Below, piece by piece: positions 36,872 to 49,346 of a stretch of 64,000 nucleotides of DNA (within the stretch, counting starts at the first letter, position 1; each line of letters opens with the position of its first letter). A model generated the notes under the pieces. The model was not told the DNA's origin, made no database searches, and saw nothing but the letters and a program-made list of their open reading frames with translations. Location of the stretch: contig SIJG01000087.1 of assembly GCA_023374025.1 (NCBI GenBank), positions 572,051-636,050 on the forward strand. Direction: 5' to 3'. Origin of the DNA: Heterodera schachtii (lineage: Eukaryota; Nematoda; Chromadorea; Rhabditida; Heteroderidae). The translations under genes were made by a program, and so were the position numbers.

Positions 36872-36980
36872 TAATGAATCTTCTCCAATTTTGTGAGGAC
36901 AACCTTTTATGTATTTAATTATAGTAATTTAAAATTTAATAGATTTAAAATTGTATTTTTTACATTTTTTCAATTTTTGT
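36872..36980 (+). repeat. dispersed repeat family H, copy 1
   Basis: CTCCAATTTTGTGAGGACAA, CCTTTTATGTATTTAATTAT, AGTAATTTAAAATTTAATAG matches 37,217-37,330 (about 345 bp away) and 51,261-51,340, all direct. Confidence 0.75.
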
Positions 36981-37216
36981 TTCAATTTCTATTGAATAGA
37001 AAATTTTCTGATCCCGGAAACTATGGAATTAGGTAATCAATAGTATTTGTTGTGTCAATGGTAGAGCCCACATTTTTGAAAAATGATGGAATTAACAGGA
37101 ATCTTTTTTAATTTAATTTGTTTTCAAATGCCTTTTTCATTTTTTTTTAATTTGGTATTTGTTTTAAAATAGAAAAAAAAAATCGTTTTTGTTTTTTTCA
37201 ATCTCTCGTAATTTTC

Positions 37217-37330
37217 GGCATATTCTCAACAAGTTTTCATTTTATGAGGACAACATTTATGTAATTATTTAATATAATTTAAAATTTCAGTCGATTTAAA
37301 TATATTTTTAATGTTTTTTTAATTGTTTCA
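37217..37330 (+). repeat. dispersed repeat family H, copy 2
   Basis: TTCGGCATATTCTCAACAAG, TTTTCATTTTATGAGGACAA and ATTTATGTAATTATTTAATA match the insert at 51,202 and the copy at 36,872. Confidence 0.75.
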
Positions 37331-38516
37331 CAAATTTCAGTTTTTATAATTTTCATTTTTTTAAACAATTTCACTTTTTTAGAATAAAATATAATGACTA
37401 AATTGTCTTATTTAGTAAATATTTTTTTAGTTAAGGTTTTGTAAATATAATTATTGTTTATTTCATGCTCCAAAGAGGTTATGGCTTCGCTAACTAGAGA
37501 TGATATTTAAATTTTTTATGTAAAATAACACTTTATAATATGAATTTCTTTTTAATCTATTATTTAACGATAAAAATTAAATTAATAAATATAATTTTTT
37601 ATATTTTTATTAATTCAAGAATTAAATATTTAAAGGATTTTTTTTTATTTTGCAAATAATTTTTGGAGTTTTTATAATAAAATAAATTAATTGTTGCTTA
37701 TTGCTGCCTTTTCGTTGTGATAAATAATGGGTTTTCATTAATTGAATCCATGCCTTCTTATGTCATATGTTCGCTTAATATATCAAATTAATTAATTATT
37801 GAATTTTTGCTATCTTTTCGCGAAAATATGTGCTTTTATCATTGTTTATTTTTGGATCTATTATTTTTGAAAATCCTTGTAAATTTAAAAAAAAAAATAA
37901 TTTTCATTTTTACCTAATAAGAATATAATAACTATTTTTAGACATTTAAATTATAAAGTATTCCTATAAATTGCTAAAAATCTAGAAATATGTAAAAAAA
38001 AGAAAAGAAAAAATATATGAAAAAAAATAGAGAATAACTATGATTAGTGAAGGGTGCCATAGATCTGAGAAAAGAAATTTTCAACAAGACAAAAAAATTT
38101 TTTTAAAACTGCTTTATATATTCCCAAAATCCCAATAAAATTAATATTTCTCTGAAAAATCATTAAAACAAATTCAAAGCAAATAAAATAATTTTTCATT
38201 GTTCAATTTAATATTTATATTTTAATCTTTTCATTTATATTTTTTTTATTAATTAAATATTTTGCATCTCAAAATTTAGAATTTCACTTTCTTTTATTGT
38301 TGTTTCCTTAATTAATTAATAATTTAGTTTTCTATTATTTGATTTTAAATGAAAAAAGAATATTTCAATTATGTGTATTAAAGCGGTAAAACAAATATTT
38401 ATTTGTTGATTTTGTATAAATTCTTGCTATCCATTATTTTTTTATTAAGTATTAACTTATTAATTATAATTATTTTTATTTCTTTTTTTAACTCTTTTAT
38501 TTGGTCCTTTTGGTTA

Positions 38517-39327
38517 GCCGACTTTTGCGCCGCGACACTTGCGCCGCTCAGCAAAAAAGACTCTTGCGCCGCAGACGTTTGCGCCGTGCCATTAGCGCCG
38601 CGACACTTGCGCCGCCTAACAAAAACGACATTTGCGCCGCGACATTTGCGCCGTACAGCGAAAAAAGACATTTGCGTTCTCATTAAAAAATTTATGTGGC
38701 AGCGATGTTCTTATTTCGGGAAATTTTCAAGGGTAGCGCTGCCATATGCGATAACAAGCCTTCGTATTGCCAGATCATTAAGCAACGGATTTTAGGCAAA
38801 AAAAAAAAATCAAAAGGTACTTAAATAAGGGCATAAAAATTGCAAAATAATGCGAAAAATGGTAAAATAGAAGCGAAAATTTGAAAATCAGTGTATTTTT
38901 CAATGAAATTAAATTAAAATCGATGAAAAAATTTAATGAGCAAATTAATTATAAAAGAATTGAATTTAATTATTTTTTTAAGCAAAAAAATAATTGGGTT
39001 TTCTTAAAGAAAATTCTTTTTTTCGGTTTTTTGTTAGTTGGTATTCTTATTCATTTTTTCAAATCTTTGATGAACCTATTGACTGTTAAGATTTTAATGA
39101 TTAAAAAAATTGAATGTCAATCTTTGTGACTAGTAATTTTTTGCTATTTTCAATTAGTTATTTTTGTCGTTGGCTTATAGTTTTAGTAATTTAATGAAAA
39201 TATATTTTTGACAGCGCGGCGCAAAAATCAATTTTTGCTGGGCGGTGCAAATATCCGCGGCGCAACTGTCTGCGGCGCAAATGCGCGGCGCAAGTGTCCA
39301 TTTTTGCTGTGCGGTGCAAATGTCTCA
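38517..39327. mobile_element. foldback-like element with GC-rich subrepeat arms
   Basis: The left arm (38,517-38,681) is a degenerate array of GACATTTGCGCCGC words with AGCAAAAAAGACA spacers. The right arm (39,211-39,327) is its reverse complement (GCGGCGCAAGTGTC, TTTTTGCTGGGCGGTGCAAA). The arms can pair over most of the shorter arm, including the CAGACG/CTGTCTG and AGCAAAAA blocks. The middle, about 530 bp, is AT-rich with a GCAGCG.../AGCGCTGCC pair and no convincing gene. The 130-, 94-, 82- and 81-codon frames here come from the arms or AT-rich filler. No target duplication was found. A decayed fragment with the same word is at 62,745-62,795. Confidence 0.8.
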
Positions 39328-40798
39328 TCACGGGTTTTTTTTTATATTTCTCAAATTGATGTCTGAAGTTATTTTTTTGTTAAATATTTATTTATCAAAA
39401 ATAATTTACTTATTTTTAAAGAATTTTCACTTTCTGTTTAAATTTTCCATTTTGCTAAACTCTGTTTTAACAGCGTTTTTACTATTTTAGTCGTATATTT
39501 TTTAATTTAATGAGAAAATTGCTAAATTTAAATTAATTAATAAACTCAATAAAAAGTATATTAATTTATATTTTCTTTAATTTTATGGATTTTTGGTTAA
39601 ATTATTCTTTTTTTGCAAAATAATAATAAATAATGAATTATTTTTCTCTAGTTCAACATAGTAATGAGAGTTATCGTATTTTGCATTTGCAAATTGTATA
39701 CAATAAGTTTTTTGATTATTTTATTTTTTCCAATTTTTCTCCCCTATTCTATGCACGTTCTTTAAATTATTATTTTTCTTTTTTTATTTAATTATTAAGA
39801 TTTGTCATTTATTAATACTTCTTTAAATAAAACAATCAGATTGATTTTAAATCATTTTTATGTAATAATATTGCTAATTTATTCTATTCACAATATATAA
39901 TATTTTAATTTTTAAGAGAATCCGGGATTCATAAAAAATCTGCTTCTTTTATGATTAAGCTATAGATTCTAAGAGTAAAAAGATTTGAAAAATAATAAGA
40001 AATTCATTTAATTCATTTTTAATCTGAAATATTCATTAATTATTAGGACTAAAAGATTTTAAAAACACTTTATGTCCATCATTCTCGTCACTGTGTTGTC
40101 GTCTGTAGTATTGTCGACACTAAAACTCTGTTCCAATTTATAATTTTTCTCACTTTTCAAAATAAGCCATCTCTATTTATGAACTGTAAAAAAATATTAA
40201 ATTGGGATTTTACACGCTGATTATTTATATTATTAAAGAAATAAAATTTTATAATTAGTTTAATATATTTTTTAATTTTTTTGTTATCTTTGAATGAATA
40301 TTTATCTAAAATAATTATCCTCATTTAATTTTAATTTAGAATTAAAATTATTATATTTTGTTAATTAATCTCTTGACAAATGGGCAGCTTCTGTTTTCAT
40401 TTATTCTTGATGATGCAAAAGATTTTTATGTGGTTTATTGTTTCTTATTTAATATTTTCCAATTTATCCAATAATTAAAATTTGCAGTATTTGTTAGGAA
40501 TAATTTCAAGTATTCAAATATCTAACCCTTACTTTCAATTTGTTGGGAGTTTGTATTTTTTGAATTTTTTTGCTTAGAATATATTATAAAGTTTAGCTTT
40601 AAATATTCATGATTCGAATTTAATAAATAGGGCGCGGATTTAATTGAATTGTTACTTTTTTATTAATTTGCATTTAAATTACATTAATATGTCATTCATA
40701 TTAAAGTATTAAAATTAATTTTCTTTCAATTGATTATTAATAATTATTTCAATTCCTCCTTATAATGCTTATTTTAATGATTTTCGAAAAAATCATTA

Positions 40799-40915
40799 AC
40801 AAAAATGCAATAAAAACTAAAAATATACTCTTATGAATCGGCAAAAAAAAAAAAATTCAGAAATACACCACCGATAAGAAGAGAAAAATCTTCTCAAAAA
40901 TTGATTCCAAAAGTT
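40799..40915 (+). repeat. family K relic (internal part of the AATAGGCA element)
   Basis: AAATGCAATAAAAACTAAAA, ATACTCTTATGAATCGGCAA and AAATACACCACCGATAAGAA match the reverse complement of 63,661-63,772 and the copy at 36,349. No AATAGGCA words remain around it. Confidence 0.7.
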
Positions 40916-41489
40916 TTTAATATCAAAATTTTTCCTTATTCAAAAAACATTTAAATATTTAATTTGCATTTAAAATATTTATTCATCTCTTTTTTTAATA
41001 ATTAATGTAATTTTTATATTTATTTTTGAATTTGATGGATTAATAAATTACCATTTTTAAATGTTAAGATTTTGTCAAGCTAAAAGATGAAATTATTTAG
41101 ATAACGCAAACCAGTAAATTCTATCAAAAATTTGAAATTTCTTAAAAAAATATATGCAGTTTCATCTTGTTTTTCAATTTTTATGAATTCTTTTATTTAT
41201 TTATTAATCTATTTCCACAAATTGTCACTGTTTTTTTTATTTCATTATAATTATAACAATTAAATTATAGTATTTATTTAACTTTCATATGGACTTATCT
41301 GACTTAGCTCTTTGATAAGCTTTCTTTGCTAACTTTAATGTGTTAATTATTTTGATAAAGCTTAAAATTCGCGTTTAATATTTTTTTTATATGAAATTAA
41401 TTTTTATTTTTATTTTGGTTTTTTGTCTATTGGAATGATTTAAAATAACATTTTGTAATTTTTTACATTTCTTTATTGTTCTTTAAGAA

Positions 41490-41588
41490 TTATTCACGCT
41501 TTATTAATATATTCATATTTTTAATATTGTTAATTTTTTTATAAGTTGGAATTTCGTTATTTTTATTTATATTAAACTCTTGTTCCCG
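41490..41588 (+). repeat. dispersed repeat family M, partial copy
   Basis: Ends in ATTAAACTCTTGTTCC like the copies at 19,611 and 34,775, preceded by a similar TTATTAATATATTCATATTT stretch. It lacks the C-rich core. Confidence 0.6.
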
Positions 41589-41755
41589 AGAATGTTTCAG
41601 CGTAAATAGTGAATTTTTCAATATAAAAAAATAATTAAATTTTATTAAATTATTATTTTAAATGAGAAAAGTAAAATTATTTTGGCTCTAATTAATTTTT
41701 GGAATGTTTTGTTTTTTATACTTAAATTAGAAAATTAAAACATTTGTTTCAAAGT

Positions 41756-44700
41756 AAATTTTTGGAAAAAGCGCGCGCAAAAAAAAAACATTTTTAAAAG
41801 TAAAAAAAATTCGTCGCTTGCCTTAAAATCGCAAAAATTTTGCTTTTTTTAGTGAAACTCTGTTAACAAAGTGCAACTCAAATTTTCAAAATTTAACAAT
41901 GATTCGTGCAAACAAATATCTGTATGATATATGAAAGTTACACAAAACGATCATTAATTGAAAATAAATTCCTATTAAAAATATTCATTAAAAAGAAATA
42001 AAGTTTATTTTTCCTGAACTTTACTTTACGTTTTATTTTTTACGTTTATTAATGCTCTTAAGTTTGATGTTTTACTTTTTTTATTGCAATTTTAAAAGTT
42101 TTTCCACGTTTAAATTAACTATTAAGATTTTATTAATTATTTTACATTTGGCCTTTTTCTTTTTGCAGATTATTTCGCAAATTTATAACTAAGGCAGAAA
42201 AAACTGAACAACAAATCAATCGATGTCAGAAATGGATTTATAATAAGTTTTGTCAAAAAAATCATAAATAAATTTAAAAAGGTGGAAAATGGTGGAAAAG
42301 ACCCAAGAAATTCCCAGAAAATTAATTCTATTATGAAATCTCAAAAAACTTTTGTAGTGATTGAAAATTATTTAATTTAAGTTTGAATATTTACAAAATT
42401 TAAAAAAAAATTCAAGTTTTTATTTTTTGTCCAAGAGACTTAATTTTCTATTTTATTTTTAATTCATTTTATATTGCTTATTTAAATGTTTACATTTTTT
42501 ATTGCTTTTTAAAATTATTTCCACATTAAATAGAATAAACACCCTGGTCCCAAAATTAACAGATCTCCACAGAACTGCTCCTTCAATTGATTAATTTAAT
42601 ATTATTTTCTAATTATTTTATGGTGTGTTTAATTAGAAATAATAAAATGTTGTTGTTGAATATAAATTTATAAATACAAATTAATAATTTTTTATATTTT
42701 TAATAAAATCCAACAAAAATCATAATAATTATGGACAATGAAAATATGCTATTTGTGTTTGTTTTTAAATAATTGATAGTTTTCACCACTGATAAAAACG
42801 TTTTTTAAGTGAACTAATCTGCAAAAAAAATTGATTTAATTTATAAACTTTTATGGTTTCTTTCACCCCGCAAAAATTGATTTCAAAATTTGAAATTTCA
42901 AAACTAATTACTTGTTTTTATTAAACGCTTATTTATATTTATTTTAAATAAACAATTGAAATTTATTAAGTTTTCATGTGTTTGAAATTATTTTAGGTTT
43001 TTTTTTAAATTTATATTGTGCCTTATTTATCAGATATTTTATATATATATTTTTTATTTACATATTATTTGGATTTTATCTTTTTTCGCATTTTTATTTA
43101 CATCTCCAAAAAATTAACCCAATAAATATCTTTGAAATACTATTCATATTTCAGATGGCACTTTCAAATTTTTTTTTTATAATTGAGCGTTTATTTTATA
43201 AACATTTAAAAATACAATAGAAATTTGTTTAATTTCTGGCTATTCTTAAAATTAAATAAAATTTTATTTGGTATTTTTTGAATTATTAAAATGGTTACAT
43301 TATTAAATTTAACTGAAAAGTAATATATAATTATAAAAATAATTTTCTGGGCTACAAAAACGATACAAAGAATGTAGAATTTAATTTTTAATATTTGTTT
43401 TGTTTATTTTAAATCATTAAGATTATTTCTGTTTTAAAATTTTAAAAGGATATTAAATTAATAGTTTAATAGAAAATTCAAGTACATTTTTTTATAATTT
43501 GGTTTCAATATCCAAGGCATTAAAATGTGAGAATTTAAAGGTGTGAACAAATTAATCAAGGAATATGCGAAACGGGACAAAAATTTCGCCGCCGAAATTT
43601 TGCCGGAACAAAATTACTCCGTCAAAATTTAAAAAAAAATTAAACTTAGAATTTTTAGAAAATCTAAGAATTTTTTATAAGAAAATTTCAGAAAAAAATC
43701 TAGAAAAATTTTTCAAATTTTTTTTTTTTTGAAATTTATGATTAATTGGGGTAAGTTTTTAAAAATTTTTCCCTTGGAACTTTCATATAAAAAATTTTCT
43801 GATTTTTTTCTTGAAAATTTTTAAATCTGAAATTAGAAAAAAAATTTAGTTGGCGAAATTTTTGGGTGCACCCGAAAAATGATCGATTATTACGACTGAT
43901 TTTGTATAAAAAATTTATTTGCACTTTTTATTATTATTTTTATAGATTTTATTAATGATTTCGTTTTTTCATGATTTTACCGTTTATTCTTTTAATAAAT
44001 TGTTCTTTTATTCTCAAGCCAAATAATTTAAATGTTTTATTTGTTTTGTAAATTTCAAATTTCAATTAATTGGGTTATTTATGTTTTTCGACAGATTTTG
44101 ATTAACAGATTTTTTAACGAATGAAATGCTTTTTGATCACAAAATTTTTTCAATTTCTTTACAAAAACTATTTAAAAAATTTTGATATTTTACATTAAAA
44201 AGTTATAGTTCAAAAAGTCGGCTGGCGCGAAATCGACACCGACCTGAAAATCCGACACCAACTAGAAATTTTTAAAAACAATTTTTGTTTTTTCAGCTCA
44301 TATTTAAAACTTACAGAATACTGAAGTTATTAAATAAATTTTTTTTAATCAACAAAAAAAACACTTTTCGTAAACTTTTTAATGTTCTTATTATTTATTT
44401 CTCCATTTTTTTTGTTGTTGAAATAATTTGAATTTTTTCATTTTAATAATTAAAATTTAATTTTTAGTTTTGATATATTCATTTTTTGTTTTTATTTATT
44501 TAATCTTCTCGTGCGGTTGTAACTTTTCGGTTTTTCATTTGGGGTCAATCTTTGTGTTATTTTGTTAATTTGTTTTAAATTTAGAATATATATATTTATT
44601 TTATTTTGTTATTTCGACTTTTTTATTTTGTTTAAATAATTTAAATTACCTTTGGTTTAATAATTGCTAATGGTCATATTATTTTTTATGAATGTCTTTT

Positions 44701-45398
44701 TTATTGCTTCTCATTGTTTTCAAATTTTTACTTTTGTTTTAATGTTCTATCGTACTATTTTCATCTTTGTTTATCATTTATTTATTGTGTGGTGCCGCCG
44801 ATGATTGGCTGAACATTTTCTTTCGGTTTGTTGTTGAATAAAAAAGTTAGAAAATGGTGGCAAAGATTCAAAAAGTGAGCAAATGTCACCAAACGATGGC
44901 CAAAAAGCACCCTTGCAATTTTCAATAATTAATTTGTTTTTTTTATTACTTTGCTTTTTGATTTAATTTTAATACAGACCGAGTAATTAACGATTCACCC
45001 TTAAAAATTTTTATCTGTCCGGGAAATTGCCGTTAGTAAAGCAAATAATGAAAAAGAGAAGGGAAGGAGAAAATTTGTTCCTCCGATAAAAGGTATTATT
45101 GAAAAATGGGGCATAAAAATGGGACAAATTTAGGGAAAATATTTTAAAAATGAATCAATAAAAGCATGAGAAACACAAAAAAGAATTTATTCAATTATAA
45201 TTTGTCCGGCCAAATTTTATTTTTTTTATATTCCATTTTTGCACTTTTGTTAATTAAGATAATAAATGATTTTTGATAATTAATTGATATTGCTAAATTA
45301 ATTTATTTTAATATTTTTTCAATTACATAAGAATATAGACGTGATTATATTTTTTCATCGCTGACAATATTTAATTTTCAGCGATATATTTTATGAAT
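41756..45398 (+). repeat. 3.7-kb tandem unit, copy 1
   Basis: First of three direct copies. It is nearly identical to 45,501-49,169 at an offset of 3,745 bp at the left end and 3,771 bp at the right, the difference coming from small indels such as 18-20 bases near 49,090 missing here. It starts abruptly inside the unit and lacks the roughly 100-bp family X segment that begins copies 2 and 3. No gene is recognisable. The only frames are an 80-codon Phe/Ile-rich one at 42,978 and a 60-codon minus one at 43,742 that is repeated unchanged in copy 2. The copy contains older families R and S. Confidence 0.95.
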
Positions 45399-48300
45399 CT
45401 CGTACTGCCCCAACTCGTATTGTTTTTCATCGACCAAATTAAACATTGTTTGTATCATTCAATAGCCCTTAAAGTTCTCCATCTATCTGCAAAATGCAAG
45501 AAATTTTTGGAAAAAGCGCGCGCAAAAAAAAACATTTTTAAAAGTAAAAAAAATTCGTCGCTTGCCTTAAAATCGCAAAAATTTTGCTTTTTTAGTGAAA
45601 CTCTGTTAACAAAGTGCAACTCAAATTTTCAAAATTTAACAATGATTCGTGCAAACAAATATCTGTATGATATATGAAAGTTACACAAAACGATTCATTA
45701 ATTGAAAATAAATTCCTATTAAAAATATTCATTAAAAAGAAATAAAGTTTATTTTTCCTGAACTTTACTTTACGTTTTATTTTTTACGTTTATTAATGCT
45801 CTTAAGTTTGATGTTTTACTTTTTTTATTGCAATTTTAAAAGTTTTTCCACGTTTAAATTAACTATTAAGATTTTATTAATTATTTTACATTTGGACTTT
45901 TTCTTTTTGCAGATTATTTCGCAGTTTTATAACTAAGGCATAAAAAAGTGAAAAAACCAAATCAATCGATGTCAGAAATGGATTTATAATAAGTTTTGTC
46001 AAAAAAATCATAAATAAATTTAAAAAGGTGGAAAATGGTGGAAAAGACCCAAGAAATTCCCAGAAAATTAATTCTATTATGAAATCTCAAAAAACTTTTG
46101 TAGTGATTGAAAATTATTTAATTTAAGTTTGAATATTTACAAAATTTAAAAAAAAATTCAAGTTTTTATTTTTTGTCCAAGAGACTTAATTTTCTATTTT
46201 ATTTTTAATTCATTTTATATTGCTTATTTAAATGTTTACATTTTTTATTGCTTTTTAAAATTATTTCCACATTAAATAGAATAAACACCCTGGTCCCAAA
46301 ATTAACAGATCTCCACAGAACTGCTCCTTCAATTGATTAATTTAATATTATTTTCTAATTATTTTATGGTGTGTTTAATTAGAAATAATAAAATGTTGTT
46401 GTTGAATATAAATTTATAAATACAAATTAATAATTTTTTATATTTTTAATAAAATCCAACAAAAATCATAATAATTATGGGCAATGAAAATATGATATTT
46501 TCTGTTTTTGTTTTTAAATAATTGATAGTTTTCACCACTGATAAAAACGTTTTTTAAGTGAACTAATCTGCAAAAAAAATTGATTTAATTTATAAACTTT
46601 TATGGTTTCTTTCACCCCGCAAAAATTGATTTCAAAATTTGAAATTTCAAAACTAATTACTTGTTTTTATTAAACGCTTATTTATATTTATTTTAAATAA
46701 ACAATTGAAATTTACTAAGTTTTCATGTGTTTGAAATTATTTTAGGTTTTTTTTTTAAATTTATATTGTGCCTTATTTATCAGATATTTTATATATATAT
46801 TTTTTATTTACATATTATTTGGATTTTATCTTTTTTCGCATTTTTATTTACATCTCCAAAAAATTAACCCAATAAATATCTTTGAAATACTATTCATATT
46901 TCAGATGGCACTTTCAAATTTTTTTTTTATAATTGAGCGTTTATTTTATAAACATTTAAAAATACAATAGAAATTTGTTTAATTTCTGGCTATTCTTAAA
47001 ATTAAATAAAATTTTATTTGGTATTTTTTGAATTATTAAAATGGTTACATTATTAAATTTAACTGAAAAGTAATATATAATTATAAAAATAATTTTCTGG
47101 GCTACAAAAACGATACAAAGAATGTAGAATTTAATTTTTAATATTTAGTTTATTTATTTTAAATCATTAAGATTATTTCTGTTTTAAAATTTTAAAAGGA
47201 TATTAAATTAATAGTTTAATAGAAAATTCAAGTACATTTTTTTATAATTTGGTTTCAATATCCAAGGCATTAAAATGTGAGAATTTAAAGGTGTGAACAA
47301 ATTAATCAAGGAATATGCGAAACGGGACAAAAATTTCGCCGCCGAAATTTTGCCGGAACAAAATTACTCCGTCAAAATTTAAAAAAAAATTAAACTTAGA
47401 ATTTTTAGAAAATCTAAGAATTTTTTATAAGAAAATTTCAGAAAAAAATCTAGAAAAATTTTTCAAAATTTTTTTTTTTTTGAAATTTATGATTAATTGG
47501 GGTAAGTTTTTAAAAATTTTTCCCTTGGAACTTTCATATAAAAAATTTTCTGATTTTTTTCTTGAAAATTTTTAAATCTGAAATTAGAAAAAAAATTTAG
47601 TTGGCGAAATTTTTGGGTGCACCCGAAAAATGATCGATTATTACGACTGATTTTGTATAAAAAATTTATTTGCACTTTTATATTATTATTTTTATAGATT
47701 TTATTAATGATTTCGTTTTTTCATGATTTTACCGTTTATTCTTTTAATAAATTGTTCTTTTATTCTCAAGCCAAATAATTTAAATGTTTTATTTGTTTTG
47801 TAAATTTCAAATTTCAATTAATTGGGTTATTTATGTTTTTCGACAGATTTTGATTAACAGATTTTTTAACGAATGAAATGCTTTTTGATCACAAAATTTT
47901 TTCAATTTCTTTACAAAAACTATTTAAAAAATTTTGATATTTTACATTAAAAAGTTATAGTTCAAAAAGTCGGCTGGCGCGAAATCGACACCGACCTGAA
48001 AATCCGACACCAACTAGAAATTTTTAAAAACAATTTTTGTTTTTTCAGCTCATATTTAAAACTTACAGAATACTGAAGTTATTAAATAAATTTTTTTTAA
48101 TCAACAAAAAAAACACTTTTCGTAAACTTTTTAATGTTCTTATTATTTATTTCTCCATTTTTTTTGTTGTTGAAATAATTTGAATTTTTTCATTTTAATA
48201 ATTAAAATTTAATTTTTAGTTTTGATATATTCATTTTTTGTTTTTATTTATTTAATCTTCTCGTGCGGTTGTAACTTTTCGGTTTTTCATTTGGGGTCAA

Positions 48301-49169
48301 TCTTTGTGTTATTTTGTTAATTTGTTTTAAATTTAGAATATATATATTTATTTTATTTTGTTATTTCGACTTTTTTTATTTTGTTTAAATAATTTAAATT
48401 ACCTTTGGTTTAATAATTGCTAATGGTCATATTATTTTTTATGAATGTCTTTTTTATTGCTTCTCATTGTTTTCAAATTTTTACTTTTGTTTTAATGTTC
48501 TATCGTACTATTTTCATCTTTGTTTATCATTTATTTATTGTGTGGTGCCGCTGATGATTGGCTGAACATTTTCTTTCGGTTTGTTGTTGAATAAAAAAGT
48601 TAGAAAATGGTGGCAAAGATTCAAAAAGTGAGCAAATGTCACCAAACGATGGCCAAAAAGCACCCTTGCAATTTTCAATAATTAATTTGTTTTTTTTATT
48701 ACTTTGCTTTTTGATTTAATTTTAATACAGACCGAGTAATTAACGATTCACCCTTAAAAATTTTTATCTGTCCGGGAAATTGCCGTTAGTAAAGCAAATA
48801 ATGAAAAAGAGAAGGGAAGGAGAAAATTTGTTCCTCCGATAAAAGGTATTATTGAAAAATGGGGCATAAAAATGGGACAAATTTAGGGAAAATATTTTTA
48901 AAATGAATCAATAAAAGCATGAGAAACACAAAAAGAATTTATTCAATTATAATTTGTCCGGCCAAATTTTATTTTTTTTATATTCCATTTTTGCACTTTT
49001 GTTAATTAAGATAATAAATGATTTTTGATAATTAATTGATATTGCTAAATTAATTTATTTTAGTATTTTTTCAATCACATAAGAATATACTAATTGTTCA
49101 TGCTGACTGACGTGATTATATTTTTTCATCGCTGACAACATTTAATTTTCAGCGATATATTTTATGAAT
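45399..49169 (+). repeat. 3.7-kb tandem unit, copy 2
   Basis: Second direct copy. It begins with a 102-bp segment (CTCGTACTGCCCCAACTCGT through ATGCAAG) shared with copy 3 but absent from copy 1. The rest matches copy 1 with only scattered differences. A 94-codon frame (45,393-45,677) spans the start. In copy 3 the same frame is broken after about 75 codons by a small indel, and its first part is family X hairpin sequence, so I do not call a gene. Confidence 0.95.
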
Positions 49170-49280
49170 TTATGTTTTCAGTTATTTCATTTTTTAATTT
49201 AGATTTTGTTGTTGGTAGTGTTTGGGTTCTTTTTGATGTGTAGCATTTATTTGTCTTATGTTGTGATTTTTTTCTTTTTT

Positions 49281-49346
49281 TTGACAAAATCTGGTTAACA
49301 AATCTCACTGAAAATTTCCCTTCGGCGCCTGTGGACGACACCCAAC
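49281..49346 (+). repeat. GTTAACAAA / GC-module fragment before copy 3
   Basis: GACAAAATCTGGTTAACAAA, TCTCACTGAAAATTT, CCTTCGGCGCCTGTGG matches the module of the miniature elements at 15,127-15,197 and 60,784-60,864, but the hairpin is cut short. This links the triplicated unit to the same module. Confidence 0.7.

Larger units (their letters stand above)
28707..38516. other. gene-free AT-rich region with a skew-reversed block
   Basis: No gene is supportable. Contents include families G (28,986), L (32,330), S fragment (34,434), M (34,775), Q (35,505 and 27,810), K (36,349) and H (36,872 and 37,217), a GC-richer islet at 30.69-30.99 kb and the A-rich block at 32.50-34.21 kb. The 72-, 66- and 83-codon frames at 29,893, 31,953 and 33,461 are Ile/Phe/Lys/Asn-rich with no recognisable motif and are discounted. 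Confidence 0.7.
39328..41755. other. gene-free AT-rich region
   Basis: No gene is supportable. It holds the family K relic (40,799) and a partial family M copy (41,490). A GC-richer islet at 40,075-40,135 (CTCGTCACTGTGTTGTCGTC) has no recognised content. Confidence 0.65.

Noticed and set aside
38403..38795. Overlapping frames of 130, 94 and 61 codons, Arg/Ala/Cys-rich
   Set aside because: They read through the GC-rich subrepeat arm of a foldback-like element and translate its repeats in different frames.
43742..43924. 60-codon minus frame repeated identically at 47,493-47,675
   Set aside because: Its conservation is explained by the recent tandem duplication of the whole unit, not by selection on a protein.
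45393..45677. 94-codon frame in triplication copy 2
   Set aside because: The first part is family X hairpin sequence. The equivalent frame is truncated in copy 3, and copy 1 lacks its start.
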